From Cupriavidus sp. EM10 (GTDB lineage Bacteria; Pseudomonadota; Gammaproteobacteria; Burkholderiales; Burkholderiaceae), in contig NZ_CP076060.1 of the NCBI RefSeq assembly GCF_018729255.1, forward strand, positions 496,001 to 560,000: a stretch of 64,000 nt of DNA, given 5' to 3'. The notes under the pieces are model-generated. The model did not search any database and was not told the DNA's origin. It saw nothing but the letters and a program-made list of their open reading frames with translations. Numbering within the stretch: the stretch's first letter is position 1; the number at the start of each line of letters is the position of its first letter. This document shows positions 37,777 to 47,129 of the stretch, piece after piece. The translations under genes were made by a program, and so were the position numbers.

Positions 37777-37971
37777 TCAGTGGTGACCCTTCAGCACGGT
37801 GCCCGGCTTGAGCTTGTACACGGTGCCGCAGTACGGACACTTCACTTCGCCGGTATCCACCACGTCCAGGAACACGCGGGGATGGTAGTTCCAGGCCGGC
37901 GTGTTGCCGGTGGGGCAATGCAGCGGAATGTCTTCTGCGCCGATTTCGACGACGGATGCGGTTTGCGTCAT
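37777..37971 (-). CDS. Zinc-finger protein, zf-CHCC type
   Basis: A small 64-residue protein with the pattern of the zf-CHCC domain: one Cys and His upstream (LHCPTGNTPAWNYHPRVFLDV) and CPYCGTVYKL near the end. The same fold is in NDUFS6 of complex I. Proteins like this are common upstream of waaF in Burkholderiaceae. It is 129 bases before waaF and likely shares its transcript. Confidence 0.9.
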   Translation of the reverse strand: MTQTASVVEIGAEDIPLHCPTGNTPAWNYHPRVFLDVVDTGEVKCPYCGTVYKLKPGTVLKGHH

Positions 37972-38078
37972 GGTCTTGCGGTTGTGTGCGGGGATGGGTT
38001 CAGGCCGCCATTGTAAGCCGGGGGGGCTTGCGTGCCAACGCGGCGGGGCCTGGCGGGAGCCGATGGGACGCACACACC

Positions 38079-38088
38079 GTTCTACAAT
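38079..38088 (+). promoter_or_regulatory. Possible -10 element for the SNF2 gene
   Basis: TACAAT at 38083-38088, about 40 bases before the suggested GTG start at 38125. No clear -35 box was found. Confidence 0.3.
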
Positions 38089-38124
38089 CGCACCTTTCCT
38101 CTTCCACCCGCGCGCCTGCTTCCG

Positions 38125-41063
38125 GTGTCCCAGTCCGCTCCCACCTCCCACGACCCTGACGATCCGGCGGGCACCGACCGCTGGCGGGACGCGCTCGGGG
38201 CGCTGGAAGCGCTGGCCGGCGGCGAACCGGCCCCGGACGCCGCCGGTGCGGGCCGCCGCCTGCTGTGGGCGCTGACGCTCGATGCGGAGGGTGAAATCGG
38301 CACCATCGAGCCGATGGAGCAGACCTGGGGCGCTCGCGGCTGGGGCCGTCCGCGCCCGGTGTCGCTGGCCCGGGTAGCCGACGACGACGCACTGCCGCCG
38401 TGGGATGCCCGCGTGGCGCGCACGATCCGCCGCGACAGCTCGCGCAATCGCCGCCTGGTGCTGGACCGCGCTGCCGCAATCATGGCGCTGGTCGGACATC
38501 CGGCCGTCGTGCTGGCCCACGCGCCTACCGTGCCAATGGAGGTGCTTGAAGCGTCACCCTCGCTGGAGGCCGTACGCGAAGGCGACCGCTTCCAGCTGCG
38601 CATCGTGCCGCCAATGCGGGCGCCAAAGTCGATGGAGGACTTCCTGCCTGCCGCCGCGAAGCAGGAGGCCGAAGCCTTGCGCCAGGTCACCGTCCTGCAG
38701 GACGGTGCGCGCCGCCTGCGCGTGATCCGCTTCACCGCCGCGCAGCAGGAAGCCGCCAAGCTGATCGCTGGCGGCCTGAGCGTGCCGGCCACGGCGCAGG
38801 CGCGCCTGGACAGCACCTTGCGAGCGCTGGCCGGCCATTTCCAGATCCACGCCGACAGTTCTGGCGAAGCGCGCGAGCGCGATCCCGAATCGCGGCTGCG
38901 CGCCGAGGTGGCGCCGGTGGGGCGCGGCATCAGCCTGCGTCTGGTGGTGACGCCGCTGGGCGCGGTCGGCCCTCGTCTGGCCCCCGCGCACGGCCGCGCG
39001 CGGCTGATGGCGACCATCGGCGGCGAAACGCTGGTCACCCATCGCAATCTCGCCGCCGAGCAGGCCCACGTGGCCGAGGTGTTCGACGCGCTGCCGTTAC
39101 TGGTGCAGCAGGCGCCCGCTGGCGGCGAGCACAGCTGGACGCTGGACGACCCCGAGGACGCGCTGACCGTGATCGAGACCCTGCCAGGCCTGGCGGGCGT
39201 GATCGATCTCGAATGGCCGCGCGGCCGCGAACTGCGCGTGCTGCCGGCCGACCTGCCGCAGCTGGCGGTCAGCGTGGAAACCGGCAGCGAGTGGTTCAAG
39301 CTGGTGGGCGAACTGCAGGTGGCCGAAGGGCTGGTGCTGTCGCTGGAAAAGCTCGTCGCCTGGGCGCACGGGCACGCTGGCCGCTTTATCGCGATGGAGC
39401 ACGGCGTTTACGTGGCGCTGACACGGCAACTGCGCCATCGCCTGCGCGACCTGGCCGCCATCGGCGATGGATTGCGCGATGGCATCCGCGTGCCGCTGGT
39501 GGCCACGCCCTGGCTCGACGATGTGCTGGCCGGCGTGGGCATCGATCCCGACGCGCATTTCCGCACGCGCGTGAAGCGCCTGCGCAGCGCGCGCGAGACC
39601 GATGCCCCGGTGCCGCCCACGCTGGCTGCCGACCTGCGCGCGTACCAGGTGGAGGGCTATCGCTGGATGATGTCGCTGGCGGAGGCCGGGTTTGGCGCCT
39701 GCCTGGCCGACGACATGGGCCTGGGCAAGACGCTGCAGTCGCTGGCCGTGCTGCTGGCGCGCGCGGCCGGCGGCCCGGCGCTGGTCGTGGCGCCCACTTC
39801 GGTCTGCGGCAACTGGGCGGCCGAAGCGCGCCGCTTCGCGCCGGCGCTGCAGGTGCATGTCTATGCCGAAGGCGACCGTACGGCCATCGTCGAACAGGCC
39901 GGCGCGCACGATCTGGTGATCGTCTCCTACAACCTGCTGCAACAGGCCCGCCGCGCGTTCTGCGACCGGCCATGGCGCACGGTGGTGGCCGACGAGGCGC
40001 AGTCGTTCAAGAACCCGTCGTCGCGGCGCGCGCAAGCGATGTTCGCGCTGCAGGCCGATTGCCGGATCGCGCTGTCGGGCACGCCCGTGGAAAACCGCCT
40101 GGCGGAACTGTGGGCGGTGATGCGCTTCTGCAATCCGGGCTTGCTGGGATCACTGGCGCGCTTCAACGAGCATTTTGCGAATCCAATTGAACGCAACGGC
40201 GCGCGCGACCCGCGTGCCCGCTTGCGCCGGATGATCGCGCCGTTCGTGCTGCGCCGGACCAAGGCGCAGGTTCTGGACGAATTGCCATCCCGCACGGAAC
40301 TGGTGATTCGCGTGGCCCCGGAACCGGCCGAGGCCGCGCACTACGAGGCGCTACGCCGTCAGGCGCTGTCCGAGGCTGAGCGGGCGTTGCTGCGGCCCCG
40401 CAAGGACCGCAAGGACCGCAAGGCGCCTGCCACGCTGCCCGAGGCGCAGGCGCGCATCCACGTGCTGGCCCAACTGATGCGCATGCGCCGCGCCGCGTGC
40501 GATCCGCGTCTGGTCACGCCCGAGACCAGCCATCCCGGGGCCAAGGTGCGGGCGTTCGCCGAACTGGCGGCCACGCTGGCGGCCAACGGCCACAAGACGC
40601 TGGTGTTCAGCCAGTTCGTTGATTTCCTGCAGTTGCTGCGCCAACCGCTGGACGAGGCCGGCCTGGCGTGCCAGTACCTGGACGGAGCGACCCCGGCCGC
40701 CGAGCGCACGAAACGCGTGGCGGCGTTCCAGGCCGGCGAGGGCGACGTATTCCTGATCAGCCTGAAGGCGGGCGGCTTCGGCCTGAACCTGACGGCGGCC
40801 GACTACGTGGTGATCGCGGATCCGTGGTGGAACCCCGCCGCCGAAGACCAGGCCATGGGCCGGGCTCACCGCATCGGCCAGCAGCGGCCGGTAACGGTCT
40901 ACCGGCTGATCACGGCCGGCACGATCGAGGAACGGATCGTCGATCTGCACCACGGCAAGCGCGCCCTGGCCGAGGGGTGCTCGACGCATCCGCCGACGAA
41001 GCCACCGGCCGCGACGTGCCGCTGCCAGATATCGACGAGCTGGTGGGTTTGCTGCGGCGCTGA
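38125..41063 (+). CDS. SNF2-family ATPase/helicase, frame broken near the end
   Basis: A bacterial SNF2 protein. About 500 N-terminal residues have no motif I can name. The ATPase then has motif I DDMGLGKT (about 529-536), the DEAQ box (about 622-625), GTPVENRLAELW, and in the second lobe VFSQFVDFLQLL, LKAGGFGLNLTAADYV, DPWWNPAAEDQAMGRAHRIGQ. The frame breaks at the G run 40974-40977; one more G restores the last 28 residues with DVPLPDIDELVGLL and a stop at 41063, for 979 residues. The start is uncertain; GTG at 38125 is used because it lies just after a possible -10; GTG at 38032 is the other choice. Confidence 0.85.
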
Positions 41064-41100
41064 TTTTTTGCCCGCTGGCCTCGGAAATGCCGACGGTTTG

Positions 41101-41143
41101 CTCCCCTCTCCCGCATGGCGGGAGCGGGCCGGGGGAGAGGGCG
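41101..41143. repeat. REP-type palindrome, copy A
   Basis: CTCCCCTCTCCCGC, a short loop, then GCGGGAGCGGGCCGGGGGAGAGGGC; an imperfect member of the repeat family found five more times in the window. Confidence 0.8.
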
Positions 41144-41187
41144 CGGCGGTTCAAATATCCGCCATGTCGGCAAGCAGGGCCGCTTTG

Positions 41188-41234
41188 CCCTCACCCCCAA
41201 CCCCTCTCCCACTTGCGTGGGAGAGGGGAGCAAG
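41188..41234. repeat. REP-type palindrome, copy B
   Basis: CCCTCACCCCC then CCCCTCTCCCAC, loop TTGC, GTGGGAGAGGGG and GCAAG. Same family as copy A, in inverted orientation relative to it. Confidence 0.85.
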
Positions 41235-41254
41235 GCCCGGCACGTGCTCGGTTT

Positions 41255-41297
41255 GCTCCCCTCTCCCGCATGGCGGGAGAGGGGCCGGGGTGAGGGC
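41255..41297. repeat. REP-type palindrome, copy C
   Basis: GCTCCCCTCTCCCGC, ATG loop, GCGGGAGAGGGG, then CCGGGGTGAGGGC. This is the fullest intact copy in the orientation that matches the copy split by the IS element. Confidence 0.85.
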
Positions 41298-41420
41298 AGG
41301 GCAGTTCAACATCCACAAAGTCTGCACCAATCGGTATACAACTTTGTCCCCACATGGTGCATGTGCACATGGCTGGAGCGGTACGCCTAACGCAGGCGTT
41401 ACTGGGTCTTGGTACGCCTT

Positions 41421-41466
41421 GCCCTCACCCCCGACCCCTCTCCCGCAAGCGGGAGAGGGGAGCAAG
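41421..41466. repeat. REP-type palindrome, copy D
   Basis: GCCCTCACCCCCGA then CCCCTCTCCCGC, AA loop, GCGGGAGAGGGG and AGCAAG. Same family as copy B in orientation. The 560 bases between the SNF2 gene and the amidase gene hold copies A-D and no gene that I can support. Confidence 0.85.
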
Positions 41467-41623
41467 ACAGTAGAAAGTGTCCACATGCTGCACTGCAACC
41501 ACCTTGGCATAAATACTGCCTTGTACATTATGGAATGCTGAATATAGTATACCGAATCGCTTCCTATCCGCCCCACAGGCCGGCGTCCCACTCGCGCCGG
41601 CCCATGACAACAACGGAGCCACT

Positions 41624-43129
41624 GTGACCCTGCCCGACCCCATGCCGGCCGACCCATCCCGGCCTGATGTCCGATGGATGTCCGCGCATATTGCCGCCGC
41701 GCAGCTGGCGCGCGGCGAGACCACGGCGCTGGCGCTTGTGGAGTCGTGCCTGGCAGTCTGGGAAGCCCATCACGCGCAGGTCAATGCCATCGTGCTGGCC
41801 GATTTCGAAGCCGCCCGCGAAGCCGCGATGCAGAGCGATGCGCGCCGGCAGGCGGGGCGTTCGCGCGGGCCGCTCGATGGCGTGCCGTTCTCGATCAAGG
41901 AATCGTTCGACGTGGCCGGCTGGCCGACCACGTGTGGCGCGCCGGCGCGTGCCACGCATCGTGCCGGCAGCGACGCGGTGGTGGTCGAGCGCCTGCGGGC
42001 GCACGGCGCGGTGTTGCTGGGCAAGACCAACGTGCCGCTGGGCCTGCGCGACTGGCAGAGCTACAACGCGGTGTACGGCACCACGCGCAATCCGCGCGAC
42101 CTGTCGCGCACGCCGGGCGGGTCGTCCGGGGGCAGCGCGGCGGCGGTTTGCGCGGGCATGAGCTATTTCGATATCGGCTCGGATATCGGATCGTCGCTGC
42201 GCAACCCGGCGCACTACTGCGGCGTGTTCTCGCACAAGAGCAGCCACGGCATCGTGCCGCTGCGCGGCCATGGCAACGCGCGGCACGGATTTGCCGAGCA
42301 GGACATCAACGTGGCCGGCCCCGTGGCCCGCAGCGCGCACGACCTGGAACTGGTGCTGCGCGCCATCGCCGGGCCCGACGCCGCCGATGCGCCGGCCTGG
42401 CAACTCGACCTGCCGCCGTGCGATCACACCCGGCTGGCCGATTTCCGCGTGGCCGTGCTGCCCACCCACCCGCTGGCCGAAGTCGACGACACGGTGCGCG
42501 GCGCCATCGAGCAGCTGGGCAGCCAGCTGGAGGCGGCCGGCGCGCAAGTGGCCTGGAACGTCCGCCCCGATTTCGACGCCGCGCAACTGTGGCGCATCTA
42601 CGTGCTGCTGCTGCGCGCCACCACCTCGCTGCATATGGATGACGCCGCGTTCGCCGATGCGCTGGCGCGTGCCGGCGACCCCAACGGCGACGATGCCGAC
42701 TACGCCACGCTGCAGTTCACGGGCGCCGCGCTGAGCCATCGGCACTGGTTGCTGATGCAGCCGGCCCGCGAGGCATTCGCGCGCGCCTGGAACCGTTTTT
42801 TCGGCGATTTCGACGTCTTGCTATGTCCCGCTGCGTCCACGACGGCGTTTCAGATCGACGAGCAGGGCGAGCCGTGGCAGCGCACGATCACGGTCAACGG
42901 CCAGCCCTGGCCGCTGACGTCGCAGCTGTTCTGGGCCGGTCATTCGGGACTGTGCGGCCTGCCATCGACGGTGGCGCCAATCGGCCCGGCGCGCGACGGC
43001 CTGCCGGTGGGCGTGCAGATCGTGGCGCGCCGCTATGGCGACCTCACATCGCTGCGGTTTGCCCAGTTGCTGGAAGACGCCGGCCACGGCTTCCGCCCGC
43101 CGCACATCGCTTCATCGCCGAATCTTTAA
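41624..43129 (+). CDS. Amidase-signature enzyme
   Basis: A 501-residue cytosolic amidase of the AS family with the Ser-cisSer-Lys triad: Lys92 in PFSIKESF, cis-Ser in the GGSSGGSAAA stretch (about 167), and nucleophile Ser near 190 in DIGSDIGSSLR. The start is GTG at 41624 preceded by ACGGAG at 41614-41619; the first inner ATG is at 41642. The MFS carrier that follows 58 bases on probably imports its amide substrate or exports the product. The substrate is not known. Confidence 0.9.
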   Translation: MTLPDPMPADPSRPDVRWMSAHIAAAQLARGETTALALVESCLAVWEAHHAQVNAIVLADFEAAREAAMQSDARRQAGRSRGPLDGVPFSIKESFDVAGWPTTCGAPARATHRAGSDAVVVERLRAHGAVLLGKTNVPLGLRDWQSYNAVYGTTRNPRDLSRTPGGSSGGSAAAVCAGMSYFDIGSDIGSSLRNPAHYCGVFSHKSSHGIVPLRGHGNARHGFAEQDINVAGPVARSAHDLELVLRAIAGPDAADAPAWQLDLPPCDHTRLADFRVAVLPTHPLAEVDDTVRGAIEQLGSQLEAAGAQVAWNVRPDFDAAQLWRIYVLLLRATTSLHMDDAAFADALARAGDPNGDDADYATLQFTGAALSHRHWLLMQPAREAFARAWNRFFGDFDVLLCPAASTTAFQIDEQGEPWQRTITVNGQPWPLTSQLFWAGHSGLCGLPSTVAPIGPARDGLPVGVQIVARRYGDLTSLRFAQLLEDAGHGFRPPHIASSPNL

Positions 43130-43187
43130 ATCGCGGCATCGCACGCATCGCGAGCATCGAAACATCGCTAAAAAGGGGAGGGCGATC

Positions 43188-44507
43188 ATGCTGGACTGGT
43201 TCAAGGAGCTGTCGCGCGCGGAGCGCAAGGGATTCTACGGAGCGTTCCTGGGGCATGCGGTCGACGTGTTCGACTTCATGATCTATTCGTTCCTGATTTC
43301 GACGTTGCTGGCGCAGTGGGGCATGAGCAAGTCGATGGCGGGCGCCATCGTCACCTGGACGCTGGTATCGTCGCTGGTGGGCGCCGTCGGTGCCGGCCTG
43401 CTGGCCGACCGCTTTGGCCGCGTGCGCGTGCTGCGCTGGACCATCCTGGTGTTCGCGGTGTCCTGCTTCCTGTGCGGCATCGCAAATTCGCCAGAACAGC
43501 TGATGATCTTCCGCATGCTGCAGGGCCTGGGCTTCGGCGGGGAATCGTCGCTGTGCATGGTGCTGGTGACCGAACTGATCCGCAATCCGGCGCATCGTGG
43601 CAAGTACTCGGGATTTACGGCCAGCAGCTATTCGTTCGGCTGGGGCGGCGCGGCCATCGCCTATGCGATCACGTTCAACCTGTTCGAGCCCGAGGTGGCG
43701 TGGCGGGTCTGCTTCTTCCTGGGCATCCTGCCGGCACTGGTGGTGGTCTACCTGCGCCGCAACCTGGAAGAACCGGAAGTCTTCCTGAAAAGCCGCGCCG
43801 AACGGGCCGGAACATCGGCCGGCGCCGACCTGGCGCGCGTGTTCCGCAAGCCGCTGCTGCGCAAGACCTTGCTGTGCAGCCTGCTGTCGGGCGGCATGCT
43901 CGGCGCCTACTATGCGATTGCCACCTGGCTGCCGACGTTCCTGAAGACCGAGCGCGGCCTGTCCGTCTTCGGCACCAGTTCCTACCTGGCCGTGACGATC
44001 CTGGGCTCGCTGGTCGGCTATGTGGCGGGGGCCTATGCCACCGACCGCTGGGGCCGGCGGCTGACCTATATCGCGTTCGCGGCCGGTGCGTTCGTCATGG
44101 CCATGATCTATATGGTGATTCCGGTCTCGAACACGTCGATGCTGTTCCTGGGCTTCCCGCTCGGGGTGCTGATGCAGGGCGTGTTCTCGGGCATCGGCGC
44201 CACCATTTCGGAGTCGTACCCGAGTGGTGTGCGGGCCACTGGCTACGGCGTGGCCTACAACCTGGGCCGCGTGATCGGATCGTTCTTCCCGCTGGCCGTG
44301 GGCTGGCTCAACAGCGGGCGTACGTCGCTGGCGCTGGCCATCGCCATGGTGGCGGGGGTGGGCTATGCGCTGGTGATGGTGTCGGCGGCGCTGCTGCCGG
44401 AGACCTCGGGCATCGACCTGGACAAGGCCGGTGGCGGCGACCACCATGACGATGCCACCGAGCCGGCGACGCTGGCGCCGGGTGCACCGACCGGCAAGCC
44501 CGCCTGA
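43188..44507 (+). CDS. MFS transporter (SHS/AAHS-like carboxylate carrier)
   Basis: A 439-residue MFS protein with twelve membrane segments. The family motifs are HAVDVFDFMIYSF in the first span, GLLADRFGRVRVL in loop 2-3, RMLQGLGFGGE, and YATDRWGRRLTYI in loop 8-9. AAAAGGGGAGGGCGATC before the ATG is a strong ribosome binding site. It lies downstream of the amidase gene and probably forms an operon with it. The last 40 residues are a His/Asp/Pro-rich tail in the cytosol. Substrate unknown. Confidence 0.9.
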   Translation: MLDWFKELSRAERKGFYGAFLGHAVDVFDFMIYSFLISTLLAQWGMSKSMAGAIVTWTLVSSLVGAVGAGLLADRFGRVRVLRWTILVFAVSCFLCGIANSPEQLMIFRMLQGLGFGGESSLCMVLVTELIRNPAHRGKYSGFTASSYSFGWGGAAIAYAITFNLFEPEVAWRVCFFLGILPALVVVYLRRNLEEPEVFLKSRAERAGTSAGADLARVFRKPLLRKTLLCSLLSGGMLGAYYAIATWLPTFLKTERGLSVFGTSSYLAVTILGSLVGYVAGAYATDRWGRRLTYIAFAAGAFVMAMIYMVIPVSNTSMLFLGFPLGVLMQGVFSGIGATISESYPSGVRATGYGVAYNLGRVIGSFFPLAVGWLNSGRTSLALAIAMVAGVGYALVMVSAALLPETSGIDLDKAGGGDHHDDATEPATLAPGAPTGKPA

Positions 44508-44597
44508 AAGCGGCCATGTGACGGCGGCGCTTTGACCTCGAAACAACAGTCGCCCGCCCGCAATTAAGCCGCTGCTTACCAGCGGCGCCAGCGGCCC

Positions 44598-44603
44598 TAT
44601 AAT
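44598..44603 (+). promoter_or_regulatory. -10 element of the azlCD promoter
   Basis: A perfect TATAAT about 105 bases before azlC. The transcript would start near 44610, directly before the hairpin at 44614-44644. Confidence 0.55.
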
Positions 44604-44613
44604 GGCTGCTCCG

Positions 44614-44644
44614 CCATCGGCCTCGCCTCTCGCGAGGCCGATGG
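44614..44644 (+). promoter_or_regulatory. 13-bp hairpin at the 5' end of the azlCD transcript
   Basis: CCATCGGCCTCGC (44614-44626) and GCGAGGCCGATGG (44632-44644) are perfect reverse complements with a 5-base loop (CTCTC). No T run follows. Placed at the extreme 5' end of the predicted mRNA. Confidence 0.6.
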
Positions 44645-44706
44645 TCCTTCCTGACGGCAATGCCGCACGCAAGACGGCCTGCCGTACCGTCTCTTTTCAT
44701 CTCGCC

Positions 44707-45504
44707 ATGACACCCCGACAGTCGTCCCCGGTGTGGTTGCGCCTTTGGCATCGCTTTGCCGAGGTGGAGCGCAACGCCTTTCTCGACGGCGCGCGATTCT
44801 TCGCGCCTTCGCTGCCCGCGGTATTTTCCTGGGGCCTGGTCACCGGGGTGGCCATGAGCAAATCGGCGCTGACGGTGCCCGAAGCCATCGGCATGTCGCT
44901 GCTGGTGTACGCGGGGTCGGCGCAACTGGCCGTGCTGCCATTGTTCGCGGCGGGCATGCCGATCTGGACGGTCTGGCTGACGGCCGCCGTGGTCAACCTG
45001 CGCTTCGTGATCTTCAGCGCCGCGCTGCAACCGCACTTCAACTATCTGCCGGGATGGCGCCGCACGCTGCTGGGTTTCTTCAACGGCGACCTGCACTTCG
45101 TCTACTTCATGCAGCGCTACACCGAACCGGGCTACGTGCCGGGCAAGGAAGGCTATTTCTGGGGCATGGCGCTGATCAACTGCGCCACGTGGCAGGTGTC
45201 GTCGATCATCGGCATCCTGCTGGCCAGCCTGTTCCCCGATAGCTGGGGCCTGGCGCTGGCCGGCACGCTGGCGCTGATCCCGGTGATGATCGCCACGATC
45301 AACTCGCGTTCGACGCTGATGGCCGTGGTGGTGTCGGCGGTGGTGGCGCTGCTGTGCTTTGACCTGCCGTACCGGCTGGCGCTGGTGATTGCCGTGGTGG
45401 CCGCGATTGCCGCCGGCATGGCCAGCGACGAGATGGCGGCGCGCGCCACGCTGCGCGGCATCCGGGCCCGCAAGTCTCGCCAGCCGACCGGAGACCAGGC
45501 ATGA
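44707..45504 (+). CDS. azlC: AzlC-family branched-chain amino acid exporter, large subunit
   Basis: AzlC/YgaZ-type inner-membrane protein of 265 residues that exports branched-chain amino acids together with AzlD. Family features are FLDGARFFAPSLPAVFSWGLVTGVAM, the SLLVYAGSAQLAVLPL span, and VVNLRFVIFSAALQPHF. Start MTPRQSSPVW at 44707; the open frame upstream covers the leader hairpin and is not coding. azlD overlaps its stop by 4 bases. Confidence 0.92.
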   Translation: MTPRQSSPVWLRLWHRFAEVERNAFLDGARFFAPSLPAVFSWGLVTGVAMSKSALTVPEAIGMSLLVYAGSAQLAVLPLFAAGMPIWTVWLTAAVVNLRFVIFSAALQPHFNYLPGWRRTLLGFFNGDLHFVYFMQRYTEPGYVPGKEGYFWGMALINCATWQVSSIIGILLASLFPDSWGLALAGTLALIPVMIATINSRSTLMAVVVSAVVALLCFDLPYRLALVIAVVAAIAAGMASDEMAARATLRGIRARKSRQPTGDQA

Positions 45505-45824
45505 GCCATCTCGATACCTGGATCGCCCTTGTCGGCATGACCGTGGTGACGGTGTTCTCGCGGGCGCTGTTCCTGATGGCGGGCGAGCGCGTCACGGTGC
45601 CGGACCGCATCCAGCGCGCACTGCGCTATGCGCCGGCCGCCGCGCTGGCGGCCATCATCCTGCCCGACCTGCTGACCTTCGAGGGCCACTTCACGATTGC
45701 ACCCGGCAACGACAAGCTCATGGCGGGCATTGCGGCCACGGTCTGCTATGTGCTGACCAAGCGCATGGTCGGGATGATCGTGGTGGGCATGGCGGTCTAC
45801 ACCGCGCTGCGGCTGCTGGGCTAG
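45501..45824 (+). CDS. azlD: AzlD-family exporter small subunit
   Basis: The small partner of AzlC, 107 residues with about four membrane segments: WIALVGMTVVTVFSRALFLMAG, RALRYAPAAALAAIILPDLL, and a last hydrophobic stretch VGMIVVGMAVYTALRLLG. Its ATG overlaps the azlC stop (ATGA), and its TAG overlaps the convergent regulator stop within CTAG. Confidence 0.92.
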   Translation: MSHLDTWIALVGMTVVTVFSRALFLMAGERVTVPDRIQRALRYAPAAALAAIILPDLLTFEGHFTIAPGNDKLMAGIAATVCYVLTKRMVGMIVVGMAVYTALRLLG

Positions 45825-46987
45825 ACGGGCTGCGGCGCGTGGCCGGTCCGGTCGGCGCGGTCGGCGCGGTCGGCCAGGATGCTGCCCAGGCGCGTCAGCA
45901 GGTGGGCCAGCTGCGCCTGGGTGCTGGTGCTGGTCTTGGTGAAAATCGCCTTCAGTTGCGAACGCGCGGTCTCGCGCTTGATCCCCAACTGCATGCAGGC
46001 GTCGGGCAGGCCGATGCCGGTGGTCAGCAGCATGGCCAGCCGGCTCTCGGCCGGCGTCAGGCCGTAGAGGTCGCGCAGCACGGCCGGCACGGCGCGCGGC
46101 GGGCCGTGGTTCTCGTGGATGGCCACCAGCACGGGCTGTCCTTCCCATTCCGAAGACAGATAGAGCGCGGGCGTCAGCGCCACGGCCACGACCTGCGCGA
46201 CGCGCCCATCGGCGCCGACGGCCTGGATGGCCTGGGCCGGCTGCAGCGTGTTCGGGTCGCACAGTGACCGCACGACATCCTCGAAGGGGCGCGACAGGCG
46301 CCAGCTGCCGCGCTGGGCTGCACGGCTGACGTCGGCGGCCTCGCCCGGCAGCAGCCGGCGCGGCCACGGCTTGCCGGCCGCATTGGCCAGCAGGACCTTG
46401 CCCGATTCCGAAAACACCACCACCCCGAACGGCAGGCGGTCGATCAGGTCGGCCGAGACGTGGCCGTGCGTGGACACGGCGTGGGCACGGTCGCGCAGGG
46501 CCATGGCTTCGCGCAGATGCGGGATGGCCCAGTCCAGCGCGCGGGCGTCGGCCTCGGTATAGCCGTCGGCGCTGGCCGGGCGCTGCAGCGCCAGGTAGAT
46601 CTCGTGCGCCGGACGGCGGTCCACCAGGCAGGCCATGACAGAGGTCAGGGCCACGTCGTCGAACGACTCCCCGCGAAAGGCCTGGTGGGACGTGGCGCCG
46701 GCCGTGTCGCGTCGGTCGATATGCCAGCCGCCAACCGGCATCGATCCCGATACCGGCATGCCGCTGTGCAGCCGGTAGGGCGGCGGCAGTACCGCCAGGT
46801 TGTCGGGCGCGCGGTTGACCATATGGCGTACCTGCACGGTCTGCTGGCGGGTATCCAGCACCAGCAGCGATGCCTGGATGCTGCCGCTCTGCTCGCACAG
46901 CGCGTGCAGGCTGCGTTGCCACGCAAGGGGCTCGAAGGCCCCCAGATAGAGACCACGAATGGTCTCATGCATGTCAGCTGTGTTCAT
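45821..46987 (-). CDS. LuxR-type regulator, copy 1
   Basis: A 388-residue regulator: a long N-terminal part with a PAS-like region (LIDRLPFGVVVFSESGKVLLAN) and a C-terminal helix-turn-helix of the LuxR class (LYGLTPAESRLAMLLTTGIGLPDACMQLGIKRETARSQLKAIFTKT). No receiver domain, so it is not a classical response regulator. The start MNTADMHETI at 46987 is used. It is paralogous to the next gene (about 35-45% by eye in aligned motifs) and convergent with azlD, sharing CTAG as overlapping stops. Confidence 0.88.
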   Translation of the reverse strand: MNTADMHETIRGLYLGAFEPLAWQRSLHALCEQSGSIQASLLVLDTRQQTVQVRHMVNRAPDNLAVLPPPYRLHSGMPVSGSMPVGGWHIDRRDTAGATSHQAFRGESFDDVALTSVMACLVDRRPAHEIYLALQRPASADGYTEADARALDWAIPHLREAMALRDRAHAVSTHGHVSADLIDRLPFGVVVFSESGKVLLANAAGKPWPRRLLPGEAADVSRAAQRGSWRLSRPFEDVVRSLCDPNTLQPAQAIQAVGADGRVAQVVAVALTPALYLSSEWEGQPVLVAIHENHGPPRAVPAVLRDLYGLTPAESRLAMLLTTGIGLPDACMQLGIKRETARSQLKAIFTKTSTSTQAQLAHLLTRLGSILADRADRADRTGHAPQPV

Positions 46988-47129
46988 TACGTGACTTCCT
47001 ATGTCCAGTTCGATGGCGAGCACGCGGGCGAAGGGTGTCGCCGTGCATCGCGACCTGCGGGATCGACGGGGTCGGGGCGCGCCGGGGACTGCGAGCGGAA
47101 CTGCCTGCAGGGGGAGGCCGGGACGGGCG

